A stretch of DNA of 50,217 nucleotides from positions 1-50,217 of the forward strand of contig JANXAG010000012.1 in NCBI GenBank assembly GCA_025062375.1. Direction: 5' to 3'. The stretch comes from Anaerolineae bacterium. Lineage in GTDB: Bacteria > Chloroflexota > Anaerolineae > SpSt-600. A model generated the notes under the pieces. The model saw only the letters and a program-made list of their open reading frames with translations. It was not told the DNA's origin and did not search any database. Position 1 is the stretch's first letter; the number at the start of each line of letters is the position of its first letter. A program made the position numbers and the translations under genes. Shown here one piece after another: positions 34,043 through 42,236 of this stretch.

Positions 34043-34696
34043 ATGCGTGGGATTTACATCGCTATTGAAGGCCCGATAGGCGTGGGTAAAACCGCCCTGG
34101 CGAGGCTTATCCAGCCCTACTTCAACGCTCAGCTTCTACTGGAGGTCTTTGAAGAAAACCCCTTTCTGGAAAAATTTTACCAGGACCGCGAACGATATGC
34201 CTTTCAAACCGAGCTGTTTTTCCTCCTGAACCGCTACCACCAGCAGCAGGAAATCGTCTCGGATGCCTTAACCAGAGGTAACCTTATAAGCGACTACACT
34301 TTCGTTAAAAACAAACTTTTTGCCTCCCTTAACCTAAAAGGCGAAGAGCTTAACCTCTACGAGCAGCTTTACCGCATCCTATCTCAGAAAATAATCGTCC
34401 CTGATCTAATTTGCCTCCTCCAGGCCAGCACTGATGTCCTTATGGAAAGGATTGCCTTCAGGGACCGCCCCTACGAGCGGAACATGGACCGGGACTACAT
34501 CCACCGCCTCAGGGTGGCCTACGATGAGTTTTTCTCCTCTTACGATGAAGCGCCAGTGCTCCGGATAGAAACCGATGAACTGAATTTTATCCGGAAGAGA
34601 GAGGATCTGGAGCTGGTAGTGGGGATGATAAACTCAGCTTTGAAGCACAAAACCCTTGAGAAACCTCCCCCTTTCCCTTTAGAGGGCGGAAAATGA
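34043..34696 (+). CDS. Deoxynucleoside kinase (first of a tandem pair)
   Basis: This 217-aa protein belongs to the deoxynucleoside kinase family (dGK/dAK type), which phosphorylates salvaged deoxynucleosides to 5'-monophosphates. The P-loop is GPIGVGKT; FQTELFFLLNRY lines the base pocket in the family. SDYTFVKNKLFA stands where the usual (D/E)R(S/T) motif lies and lacks its arginine, and a later Arg-rich lid (RIAFRDRPYER) is present. The ATG at 34043 has TGAGG 6 nt upstream; in-frame earlier starts exist at 34031 and 34025. It overlaps the next kinase by 4 bp (ATGA). Confidence 0.88.
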   Translation: MRGIYIAIEGPIGVGKTALARLIQPYFNAQLLLEVFEENPFLEKFYQDRERYAFQTELFFLLNRYHQQQEIVSDALTRGNLISDYTFVKNKLFASLNLKGEELNLYEQLYRILSQKIIVPDLICLLQASTDVLMERIAFRDRPYERNMDRDYIHRLRVAYDEFFSSYDEAPVLRIETDELNFIRKREDLELVVGMINSALKHKTLEKPPPFPLEGGK

Positions 34697-35340
34697 AAAG
34701 GTTTATCGCAGTGGCTGGGAATATAGGAGCTGGAAAATCCTCCCTCACCAGACTTCTGAGCGAGAGACTCGGGTGGGAACCTTTCTATGAAGTGGCCGAT
34801 GAGAACCCTTATCTCCTGGAAGTTTACCAAGACATGGCTCGCTGGTGTTTCCACTCGGAAATCTTCTTCTTAGCCCGCAAGCTCCACCATTACTGCCTGC
34901 TCCTGAAAACCCCATCGTCTGTAATCCAGGACCGCACTATCTACGAAGATGCTGAAGTTTTTGTGGAAAACTTTTACCGCGAAGGACTAATGAGCGAACG
35001 AGACTATCGGACTTACCGTCAGCTTTACGAAGCTGTAATTTCCATCCTCCCTCCACCGGATCTGGTCATCTACTTGCAAGCATCGATCCCAACCCTTGAA
35101 AAACGCATCGCCATGCGAGGCAGGGATTACGAGAAGAAAATCCCCAGGGAATACCTGGAAAAGCTAAACAACCTCTACGAAGAATGGATAGAGCGCTATA
35201 ACCTGAGCCCGGTCCTAAAGGTTCCGGCTGATCGCCTTGACTTTGTCCACTCCAGCCGACACCTTGACCTTATTGTTGAAAAGATCCTGGAAAAATTGCA
35301 GAGCAAAGAAGTGGTAAACTTTGACGACCTGGAGGGATAA
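34693..35340 (+). CDS. Deoxynucleoside kinase (second of the pair)
   Basis: This 215-aa protein of the same family has P-loop GNIGAGKS, the canonical DRT motif in QDRTIYEDAEVF and the lid RIAMRGRDYEK. The pair resembles the tandem deoxyadenosine/deoxyguanosine kinases of Firmicutes, in which the two chains form a heterodimer; the same is plausible here. It starts inside the stop of the first kinase and ends 2 bp before the signal peptidase gene. Confidence 0.9.
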   Translation: MKRFIAVAGNIGAGKSSLTRLLSERLGWEPFYEVADENPYLLEVYQDMARWCFHSEIFFLARKLHHYCLLLKTPSSVIQDRTIYEDAEVFVENFYREGLMSERDYRTYRQLYEAVISILPPPDLVIYLQASIPTLEKRIAMRGRDYEKKIPREYLEKLNNLYEEWIERYNLSPVLKVPADRLDFVHSSRHLDLIVEKILEKLQSKEVVNFDDLEG

Positions 35341-35342
35341 AG

Positions 35343-35909
35343 GTGAGGAAGCTGGAGGCTTTTGCGCGCGAACTTGTGGAAACTGTGCTTTTGAGCCTGG
35401 TCCTCTTCTTCCTGATAAGGACGGGGGTTGAGAACTACAAAGTTTACGGCTCCAGCATGGAGCCTAACTTTTACGAAGGCGAATATATAATGGTCAACCG
35501 CCTTTCCTACTACTTTCACCCACCTCAGCGCGGTGACGTGATCGTATTCCGTTACCCCAAGGACTTCCGGCGAACCTTCATAAAAAGGATCATAGGGCTC
35601 CCCGGCGAGACTGTGGAAATCAAATGGGGCAAGGTGTACATAAACGGCAAACCTTTAAATGAGCCTTACCCCTTAGCAGAGGCAACTTACTCCTGGGGCC
35701 CCACCACCGTAGGCCCCGATGAAGTTTTCGTTTTAGGTGACAACAGGAATTTCTCTTCCGATTCTCACAACTGGGGGATGTTACCCATCCGTTACATAGT
35801 GGGTAAAGCCTGGTTCTGCTACTGGCCCCCAGACCGCTGGCGGATAATCCCTTCATACAAAGAGAGCCTTTTCTTGAGCCCAATACCCCTCCCGGAGGTG
35901 AAAGAATGA
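35343..35909 (+). CDS. lepB: Signal peptidase I
   Basis: This 188-aa Ser/Lys-dyad peptidase removes signal peptides on the outer face of the membrane. One N-terminal helix (about 12-26) anchors it. The nucleophile is S38 in GSSMEPNF and the general base is K81 in [11 protein letters not shown]. The box E motif [14 protein letters not shown] is intact. The start is GTG with GGAGGG upstream. The stop overlaps the deoC start (ATGA). It is an unexpected member of a nucleotide-salvage operon. Confidence 0.95.
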   Translation: MRKLEAFARELVETVLLSLVLFFLIRTGVENYKVYGSSMEPNFYEGEYIMVNRLSYYFHPPQRGDVIVFRYPKDFRRTFIKRIIGLPGETVEIKWGKVYINGKPLNEPYPLAEATYSWGPTTVGPDEVFVLGDNRNFSSDSHNWGMLPIRYIVGKAWFCYWPPDRWRIIPSYKESLFLSPIPLPEVKE

Positions 35910-36604
35910 AATTAAGCCCTTTGGAGCTCGCCCAATTCTTTGATCATACCCTTCTCAAGCCTGAAGCAAATCAGGCTCAAATCGAAAAGCTTTGTCAGGA
36001 AGCCCTCCGGTATGGCTTTTTCGCTGTATGCATTAACCCGAGCTATGTCCCCTTAGCCGTTTCCATCCTTAAAGGGACGAAAGTAAAGGTTTGCAGCGTT
36101 GTTGGGTTCCCCCTTGGTGCTACCTTGCCGGAAGTGAAGGCGTTTGAAGCTGAAAAAATTATAGCCATGGGGGCAGAAGAAATTGATATGGTGATGAACA
36201 TAGGGGCTATGAAGAGCGGCAATTACGCCCTGGTCCGCGAAGATATAGCCAGTGTAGTAGCGGTTGCTCGCAGGGCTGGGGCTCTGGTTAAGGTGATTTT
36301 GGAGACAGCCCTTCTAGATCCCGATGAAAAAATTATGGCTTGCAAGCTGGCTGTGGAAGCTGGCGCAGATTTTGTAAAAACCTCAACGGGTTTTGGGCCA
36401 GGGGGAGCAACGGTGGAAGATGTGCGCCTTATGCGCGAAACGGTGGGAGAAAAAATAGGGGTCAAAGCGGCAGGTGGTATTTCCACCCTTGAACAGGCTC
36501 TGGCTATGATAGAAGCTGGCGCAAACCGCATAGGCGCCAGTCGCAGCGTAAAGATAATCCAGGAAGCAGAGGAAGCCTGGAAAATCCATGAGCAAAGCCT
36601 TTAA
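35906..36604 (+). CDS. deoC: Deoxyribose-phosphate aldolase
   Basis: This 232-aa class I aldolase cleaves 2-deoxyribose 5-phosphate to acetaldehyde and glyceraldehyde 3-phosphate. The Schiff-base lysine lies in [14 protein letters not shown]; the second active-site lysine is in [18 protein letters not shown] is the N-terminal signature. It overlaps lepB by 4 bp and the DUF2344 gene by 17 bp. Together with the two kinases and RdgB it makes a deoxynucleotide-focused operon. Confidence 0.96.
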   Translation: MKLSPLELAQFFDHTLLKPEANQAQIEKLCQEALRYGFFAVCINPSYVPLAVSILKGTKVKVCSVVGFPLGATLPEVKAFEAEKIIAMGAEEIDMVMNIGAMKSGNYALVREDIASVVAVARRAGALVKVILETALLDPDEKIMACKLAVEAGADFVKTSTGFGPGGATVEDVRLMRETVGEKIGVKAAGGISTLEQALAMIEAGANRIGASRSVKIIQEAEEAWKIHEQSL

Positions 36605-37280
36605 ATTGAGGATAACCTTCTCCCAAACCGGCCATCTCAGGTATATCTCTCACCTGGACTTAATAAAGCTGTGGGAGAGGTTGCTGAGGAGGGCAGCAAT
36701 CCCTCTGGCTTACTCCCATGGCTTCACTCCACATCCTAAAATAACCGTGGCTTCCCCCCTTCCGGTTGGGTTTGAAGGGCTTGAGGAAGTAATGGATATT
36801 GCCTTAACCTCTTTCCTCTCGCCGGAAGAGTTCCTGGCGAAGGTTAAACCCCACCTCCCCAGCGGTCTGAATATAATCCGCGTTGAAGTAGCTAAGGATG
36901 AACCTATCTCCCTCCCCCAATTGTTGACAGCCTCAGAATACCTGGTAATCCTGCCCGAATGCAAGGATAAAGAAAAGCTGGCTCAGGATGTGGAAGAATT
37001 AATGAACAAAAGCTCTCTACCATTCCGGCGCGAAAAGGGAGGAAAAGTCCGCGAATACGACCTGAGGCCCATGATAAAGGGACTGAAAGTAATAGAGAGC
37101 GATGAGCCTGGGTGTGCTTTGTGGATGCTCCTTGAGACAAGCCCGTCGGCTACCGCAAGACCGGAAGACGTGCTCAAAGCTTTGGGGTTTGATGGATATG
37201 CCAGAGTGAAACGCTTAAAACTCCATTTAAGGGAGGAAATGAACCATGGCTCTAAAACCACTGGGGAAAATCGGAATTGA
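36588..37280 (+). CDS. DUF2344 / TIGR03936 radical-SAM-linked protein
   Basis: This 230-aa protein begins with [20 protein letters not shown], the typical start of the TIGR03936 family, followed by [19 protein letters not shown]. Members are usually encoded beside, or fused to, a radical SAM protein; that partner is not adjacent here. Function unknown. It overlaps deoC by 17 bp and the following gene by 35 bp. Confidence 0.88.
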   Translation: MSKAFKLRITFSQTGHLRYISHLDLIKLWERLLRRAAIPLAYSHGFTPHPKITVASPLPVGFEGLEEVMDIALTSFLSPEEFLAKVKPHLPSGLNIIRVEVAKDEPISLPQLLTASEYLVILPECKDKEKLAQDVEELMNKSSLPFRREKGGKVREYDLRPMIKGLKVIESDEPGCALWMLLETSPSATARPEDVLKALGFDGYARVKRLKLHLREEMNHGSKTTGENRN

Positions 37281-38673
37281 TGTAAATGAGCCAACCCTGC
37301 AAAACGGTTTGCCAGCCCCACAGCTGGAAAAACCAGAAATAATAGCTCACACCCAAGCCTATTTTGTCCGCCTGAATTTCATCCTGAGGCCCTGGCAGGA
37401 CCCCAAGGACCGGGGATTTATCTCCACCTACGAAAAAATAATTGACAAACTAACCGAAAGAGGAATTGCTATATATGCCCTTGTAGGCTCCCAGGCCACC
37501 CCTGTGCCCGATATGGGCGATATCCTCAGGGAGCCTGTTCCATCCTCAGCGGCCGAGGAGTGGATAAACCTGTATGTAAATTGCTTCAAGACCATCGTTG
37601 AACATTTCCACGACCGCGTATGGGTTTTTGAAAGCTTTAACGAGCCCAACGATTGGCACGGCGGGAACAAGGCCTGGGTCCATCCTTACTGGATGGCCAG
37701 AATCCTCAAGGAAATTTTCCTGGCGGTAAAACCCCGCTTTGACGTAACCCTTGTTTCCGGTCCCCTCTTGGCCCATGACCTTCCGACAGGCCCTGATGAT
37801 GGCTCTCGTTACCTTGATGCCCTCTACAGAAATGGGATTGAAATGCAAAGATGGGAAGAAATCCGGAAAGACCTGGGCTCATATCCCCTTGATGGTATAG
37901 GTTATCACCTTTACGTCTGCGCTTCCCCCCAATCCACCCCTGATTGCGTCCGGGCCACTTACAAGAAATACATTGATGCTATCTGGAAAGTGGTGACCAA
38001 ATACGAAGGGGAAAACACCACCAAAGGAATATACCTCTCGGAATTCGGGTGGCCCTCCGATAACGGAGAAGATTTCCAGGCCAAGATGATAAGGGCGGCC
38101 CTTGAATATTTAGCCAGTGACCATCGTGTGAAGGCAGCTGTTCTCTTCTGCCTCCAGGATTTCGCCGATAAGAGCTATGGCCTTTACACAACCCAGGGCT
38201 TTGAAATAGCCCACAGGAAAGCAAAACCTTACTGGGTCTTCCGCTCCATGATAGCCCGATTGCCTGCAGATATGGTGCCAATGGGGGTGGGAAGGGATAA
38301 AGAAGGCACCCTTTACTGGCCTATTGTGGAATGTTACCTGAGACACGGTGGAGAAGAGGCCCTCGGCTTGCCCTTCGACAACGGTGGTGGTGTCCCGGTC
38401 CACCGCTGGGGCGATGGATGGGTTCAGGATTTCCGCACCCCTTCGGGGAGGCGCGAATCCATTATAATGCTGAAGCGAGGGGAAAAAAGAGCTTACCTTC
38501 TCTACGGACCTATAAGGGAGGAGTACATATACCGCCAGGGAGGCCCCTTTGGCCCCTTGGGTTATCCCATCACCGATGTTTATCTGGATGAATGGGGGCT
38601 CCCGGCCTGCAAGTTTGAAGGTGGGGAAATAACCTGCAGGCCTACGGTGAAGCTGAGAGGAGGAAAGAAGTGA
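37246..38673 (+). CDS. Clan-A glycoside-hydrolase-like protein with C-terminal LGFP-type repeats
   Basis: This 475-aa protein has a TIM-barrel-like domain (about 30-345) with the paired glutamates of clan GH-A: E133 in SFNEPND (acid/base) and E266 in LSEFGWPS (nucleophile). The C-terminal part (about 355-465) contains LGFP-like repeats (ALGLPFDNGGG, PFGPLGYPITD), a module usually tied to cell-wall proteins. There is no signal peptide, which is odd for either domain. GGAGG precedes the ATG. It overlaps the DUF2344 gene by 35 bp and the HlyD-like gene by 4 bp. Substrate unknown. Confidence 0.72.
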   Translation: MALKPLGKIGIDVNEPTLQNGLPAPQLEKPEIIAHTQAYFVRLNFILRPWQDPKDRGFISTYEKIIDKLTERGIAIYALVGSQATPVPDMGDILREPVPSSAAEEWINLYVNCFKTIVEHFHDRVWVFESFNEPNDWHGGNKAWVHPYWMARILKEIFLAVKPRFDVTLVSGPLLAHDLPTGPDDGSRYLDALYRNGIEMQRWEEIRKDLGSYPLDGIGYHLYVCASPQSTPDCVRATYKKYIDAIWKVVTKYEGENTTKGIYLSEFGWPSDNGEDFQAKMIRAALEYLASDHRVKAAVLFCLQDFADKSYGLYTTQGFEIAHRKAKPYWVFRSMIARLPADMVPMGVGRDKEGTLYWPIVECYLRHGGEEALGLPFDNGGGVPVHRWGDGWVQDFRTPSGRRESIIMLKRGEKRAYLLYGPIREEYIYRQGGPFGPLGYPITDVYLDEWGLPACKFEGGEITCRPTVKLRGGKK

Positions 38674-40013
38674 AAAAGAGGTTCCTTCTCCCACTTCTTC
38701 TGATAGTTGTGCTCATGGGCCTTGGGATCACTGCCTGGCAAATGCTTTCCCGTGAGGGATTCCGCCAGGAGGTGGGAGAATTCTACGGGACCATTGAGGC
38801 TAAGGAGGTGATCGTTTCTTCCGAAACGGGGGGTAGAATTAAAGCCCTGCATGTGAAGAAAGGGGACCGGGTTAATGCCGGGCAGCTTCTGGTAGAGATG
38901 GACACGGAACTTCTGGATCTTCAAATCCGCCAGGCAGAAGCTGCCTTGCGCCTGGCCCAGGCCAGGCTCGCCATCCTCAAGGCCGGCCCCCGAGCCGAAG
39001 ACATCCGCAAAGCCGAGGCTGAACTTGCTCAGGCTGAGGCCGCCAGAGATACAGCCCGCAAAGTTCTGGAAATAACCAGGGCGATGTTAGCCAACCCCCA
39101 GGATCTGAACGCTCAGATCCACGCTCTGGAAGGCCAGATAATGGTTATGGAAGAATCCCTCAAAGCTGCTCATTACCGCATCCAGGCCGCCGAAGCCCAG
39201 GAATCAATGTTCAAAGAAACAGTCCCTGCTTTGGAAAGAGGCATTGTGGTGGAAATCCCCCTGCCTGGGGGTGGGGTTATAACCAGAACCATAGAAACAC
39301 CCCGCTATCAAATTGACGAACTCCTTTACCAGTGGAATATCTCCTCCCAGCAACTGAGCCTCGCCTGGGAAGAATACAACGCCCTTAAATCATCCCTTGA
39401 ACAAACCCGGAAAACTCTCGAGCTTTTGAGGAAAATAAAAGAGGATCCCCTGACATTAAAGGAGCAGGTTCACAAAGCCGAAGCCCACCTCAAACTTTCG
39501 GAATCCCTGGTAGAACTGGCTGAGGCTAAGCTCAAAGCCCTCAAAAGTGGAGCCAGAGCTGAAGACATTGAGGCAGCAGAAGCAGAGGTAGATAGGGCAA
39601 AAGCTGCCCTTGAGGCCCTTAAAAGCAAACGGGAGAAACTCTTCCTCTACGCACCCGTTGGCGGCTGGGTCACTACCCAGGCTTTTGAAGAGGGGGAAAT
39701 AGTCCCTCCGAACGCTGCAATCCTGAAGATCGCCAACCTGGAAGAACTGACCCTGACCATTTTCGTCCCTGAACCGGAGCTGGGCAAAGTTCGGCTGGGT
39801 CAAAAGGTGAAAGTGACAGTGGATCCTTTCCCGGGGGAGACCTTTGAAGGGGAAGTTGTGTACATCTCGCCGCGGGCAGAGTTTACCCCGAAGAGCGTCC
39901 AAACCAAAGAAGAAAGAGTCAACCTGGTTTTCCGGGTAAAAGTCCGCCTTCCAAACCCTGAAGGAAAACTGAAGGCCGGAATGCCAGCCGAAGCCCGCCT
40001 TAGCTACGAATAA
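38670..40013 (+). CDS. HlyD/YbhG-like periplasmic adaptor (membrane fusion protein)
   Basis: This 447-aa protein has an N-terminal membrane anchor (about 5-24), a biotinyl-lipoyl-like half (GTIEAKEVIVSSETGGRI), a long alpha-helical hairpin with heptads (about 85-315, including two copies of a KAxxAE-rich segment each ahead of or after RAEDI), the second lipoyl half and a beta-barrel. Such adaptors join inner-membrane ABC or MFS exporters to the envelope. No transporter gene is adjacent, though one could lie elsewhere. GTG start overlapping the previous stop (GTGA), with GGAGGAAAG upstream. Confidence 0.82.
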   Translation: MKKRFLLPLLLIVVLMGLGITAWQMLSREGFRQEVGEFYGTIEAKEVIVSSETGGRIKALHVKKGDRVNAGQLLVEMDTELLDLQIRQAEAALRLAQARLAILKAGPRAEDIRKAEAELAQAEAARDTARKVLEITRAMLANPQDLNAQIHALEGQIMVMEESLKAAHYRIQAAEAQESMFKETVPALERGIVVEIPLPGGGVITRTIETPRYQIDELLYQWNISSQQLSLAWEEYNALKSSLEQTRKTLELLRKIKEDPLTLKEQVHKAEAHLKLSESLVELAEAKLKALKSGARAEDIEAAEAEVDRAKAALEALKSKREKLFLYAPVGGWVTTQAFEEGEIVPPNAAILKIANLEELTLTIFVPEPELGKVRLGQKVKVTVDPFPGETFEGEVVYISPRAEFTPKSVQTKEERVNLVFRVKVRLPNPEGKLKAGMPAEARLSYE

Positions 40014-40050
40014 GTGTCTGCCGTGAGATTGGGAAAAGGGGCTTGTAGAA

Positions 40051-40644
40051 ATGTGCAAATTGCTGATCGCCACCAACAACAGGGGTAAATTGCTTGAATA
40101 CCTTGAACTTCTAAAAGGGGTACCCTTTGAGCTTACCTGGCCGGAGAAGGAAGGCATCACCCTTGAAGTAGAAGAATCAGCCAGCTCTTACCATGAAAAT
40201 GCTTCCCTCAAGGCACTTACGTGGGCTAAAGTTACTGGCTTCATGGCCATGGCCGACGATTCTGGCCTTGAAGTAGACGCTCTGGGAGGCGCCCCTGGAC
40301 CCTTATCAGCCCGCTACGGAGGGCTAAAATCCGACCGGGAAAAGTATGAGCTGTTGCTCAGGGAAATAGCAAATGTACCATGGGAGAAAAGGACTGCTCG
40401 CTTTCGCTGCGTCATTGCCCTTGCATTCCCTGATGGAAGGCTCTATACGTTTGAGGGTATAAAGGAAGGATACATTGCCCTGAAACCCGAAGGAGAGCAC
40501 GGCTTTGGCTATGACCCCATCTTCTTCATCCCTGAACTGGGCAAGACCATGGCGCAGCTTCCCCTTGAGGAAAAAAATCGCATAAGTCACAGGGCTCAAG
40601 CCGCTCGCCAGTTACGGGATTTCCTCAACTCCCTTTCCCCCTGA
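40051..40644 (+). CDS. rdgB: XTP/dITP diphosphatase
   Basis: This 197-aa enzyme of the Ham1/RdgB family hydrolyses non-canonical purine nucleotides (XTP, dITP) to monophosphates. Signatures are LIATNNRGKLLEYL, MADDSGLEVDALGGAPG, FGYDPIFFIPE and the C-terminal KNRISHRAQA. It is the last gene of the tRNA-kinase operon. Its stop codon abuts the stop of the convergent DUF166 gene with no spacer. Confidence 0.96.
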   Translation: MCKLLIATNNRGKLLEYLELLKGVPFELTWPEKEGITLEVEESASSYHENASLKALTWAKVTGFMAMADDSGLEVDALGGAPGPLSARYGGLKSDREKYELLLREIANVPWEKRTARFRCVIALAFPDGRLYTFEGIKEGYIALKPEGEHGFGYDPIFFIPELGKTMAQLPLEEKNRISHRAQAARQLRDFLNSLSP

Positions 40645-41406
40645 TTATTCCGCTTTTACTCCGGGAATTATGTACTGGATTTGCCGGAAAGGCTTGACTT
40701 GCTCCCCTACCTGCTCCTTAAGGATGTTCCCGGAAACGTGCATGAGGGTATCGCCATAAGCAGGGTCTTTATCCATACTGGCCAGGCAGGGGTAATGGTG
40801 GTGAAGCAACCCGGCTTTCTCCTCCGCATCGTCAGCGGAAACGCCCACAAGGTTTTGAGCCACGTACCTGGCACACCCGCAGACAGCATCCCTTACAACT
40901 TCAACGGATATTATGGTCCTGGTTTTGGGGTCAACCTCAATTTTGAGCTCAGGCTTGCCAAAGTAACGGGTAAATTCAGCCAGCAGGGGATCATCGTACT
41001 CCACCTTCTGGCGACGGCCCACAAGATAATGGTTGGGGGCCAGGGAGCAGAGAGGCTTTGGGGTAACGCAAACCACGCCCATTTCCCTGAGCCATTCCCG
41101 AAGTTGATGGGCGAGTCCTGGAGGGAGCCACTTTTCACTATCAACCGCTACCAGAACTGCCCTCGCTCCGGTCATCCGGACAATCTCTGGCAGTAGCTCT
41201 GCCACCCCGGGGTGCTCAGCAAAGGAGAGGATGAGATCAGCATGGGGAAGCGTGTGGGGTAAAAACTCTTCAGGATCATCTATCACCGGCGGCAGGGGGG
41301 AGGGTGCTTTCCACACCTCAATGTGCCAATCTTCCGGGCCATGAGCCCGGATGTTATCCACATGCCTCCGGCCATATTCGCCGGAGATAATCGCCAGGAG
41401 CTGCAT
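40645..41406 (-). CDS. DUF166 protein
   Basis: This 253-aa protein starts with LLAIISGEYGRRHVDNI, the DUF166 hallmark. Conserved features include an Asp/His-rich first half, KPLCSLAP and a Cys cluster with CGCARYVAQNL and HHYPCLASM that could bind metal. The family occurs mainly in methanogens and Dehalococcoidia/Anaerolineae; older annotations call it thymidylate-synthase-like without strong support. GGAGGGGAGG precedes the ATG. It lies 23 bp downstream of the NifU-MIP18 gene, suggesting an Fe-S-related role (inference). Confidence 0.85.
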   Translation of the reverse strand: MQLLAIISGEYGRRHVDNIRAHGPEDWHIEVWKAPSPLPPVIDDPEEFLPHTLPHADLILSFAEHPGVAELLPEIVRMTGARAVLVAVDSEKWLPPGLAHQLREWLREMGVVCVTPKPLCSLAPNHYLVGRRQKVEYDDPLLAEFTRYFGKPELKIEVDPKTRTIISVEVVRDAVCGCARYVAQNLVGVSADDAEEKAGLLHHHYPCLASMDKDPAYGDTLMHVSGNILKEQVGEQVKPFRQIQYIIPGVKAE

Positions 41407-41429
41407 CCAGCCTCCCCTCCGGTTTGAGT

Positions 41430-42065
41430 CTATTCGGTAAATTCCACTATCACTTCCTTTACATCCCAGAGCGGCTCAATCTTTTCCACAATTTCTTCCC
41501 TTATGTTATTGGCGAAAAGGTGGTCAGAGGGCAAATCCACAACCACCCGCACCGTGCCTTCTTTAACTTCAATCTCTTTGATGAGATCGGTCCGCACCAC
41601 ATCCAATCCTGTGAGAGGATTCATAACTTTCTTAAGGCGCTTCCGGACCACTTCCACAGTGGTAGGTTCTCTTTCCTTGACCAAGCCATGGCGTTCCTCA
41701 TAGTTCTGGATGGCAGCCCGCAGGCCTTCTACCGCCAAGACAGAACAGTGGACTTTTACAGGTGGCAGCCCTCCCAGAGCTTCCGCTGCCTGCTTCCAGG
41801 TTATCTTTTTGGCCTCATCTATGGTCTTGCCCTTAGCCAGCTCGGTTATAATGGAGCCCGTAGCGATGTTGGAAGCGCACCCGTAGGATTCAAACTTTAT
41901 GTCAGTTATAACTTTAGTTTCGGGGTCCACCTTTATATAAACGGCTACCATATCGCCGCAGGCCGGGCTTCCTTCAACGGCCTTTCCATCGGCATCCTCT
42001 ATCCGGCCCACGTTTTTGGGATTTCGGAAATGCTCTAAAACCTTCTCACTGTATGGAAACTTCAT
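41430..42065 (-). CDS. NifU/IscU scaffold fused to a MIP18-like (DUF59) domain
   Basis: This 211-aa protein has an IscU/NifU N-domain (1-125) with the three cluster-binding cysteines C36 (SPACGDMV), C63 (YGCASN) and C107 (VHCSVLA). A C-terminal MIP18/DUF59 domain (about 135-211) carries MNPLTGLDVV. Both domains take part in Fe-S cluster assembly, and the fusion joins scaffold and carrier-like functions. It has its own promoter, divergent from the acs operon and 171 bp away. It could serve the Fe-S proteins of the CO dehydrogenase/corrinoid system (inference). Confidence 0.88.
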   Translation of the reverse strand: MKFPYSEKVLEHFRNPKNVGRIEDADGKAVEGSPACGDMVAVYIKVDPETKVITDIKFESYGCASNIATGSIITELAKGKTIDEAKKITWKQAAEALGGLPPVKVHCSVLAVEGLRAAIQNYEERHGLVKEREPTTVEVVRKRLKKVMNPLTGLDVVRTDLIKEIEVKEGTVRVVVDLPSDHLFANNIREEIVEKIEPLWDVKEVIVEFTE

Positions 42066-42086
42066 GCTTCCCTCCTTTCCGGCCCT

Positions 42087-42115
42087 ATTTTAAAGCTCGG
42101 GCCTTTGCCTGACAG
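42087..42115 (-). promoter_or_regulatory. Promoter of the NifU-MIP18 and DUF166 genes
   Basis: On the minus strand CTGTCA (42115-42110) and TAAAAT (42092-42087) are 17 bp apart. Transcription would begin near 42080, giving a short leader with AAGGAGGG before the ATG at 42065. Confidence 0.5.
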
Positions 42116-42170
42116 TGACAAAAGTCTCGTGCGCTGGGTAAAGATCCCCTGGCGCAAAAACTGCGGATAT

Positions 42171-42200
42171 TTGCCTTAAAAACCTCTTTTGTGATATACT
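42171..42200 (+). promoter_or_regulatory. Promoter of the acs operon
   Basis: TTGCCT (42171-42176) and TATACT (42195-42200) are 18 bp apart, with TGA giving an extended -10. The leader is about 30 nt and contains CAGGAGG. No riboswitch fits in this space. Confidence 0.75.
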
Positions 42201-42236
42201 TAACTACGCTTGAAAAACGGATGCAGGAGGACTACG

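Noticed and set aside
42201-42236. Cobalamin riboswitch upstream of acsD
   Set aside because: The leader is only about 30 nt and has no recognisable B12-box.
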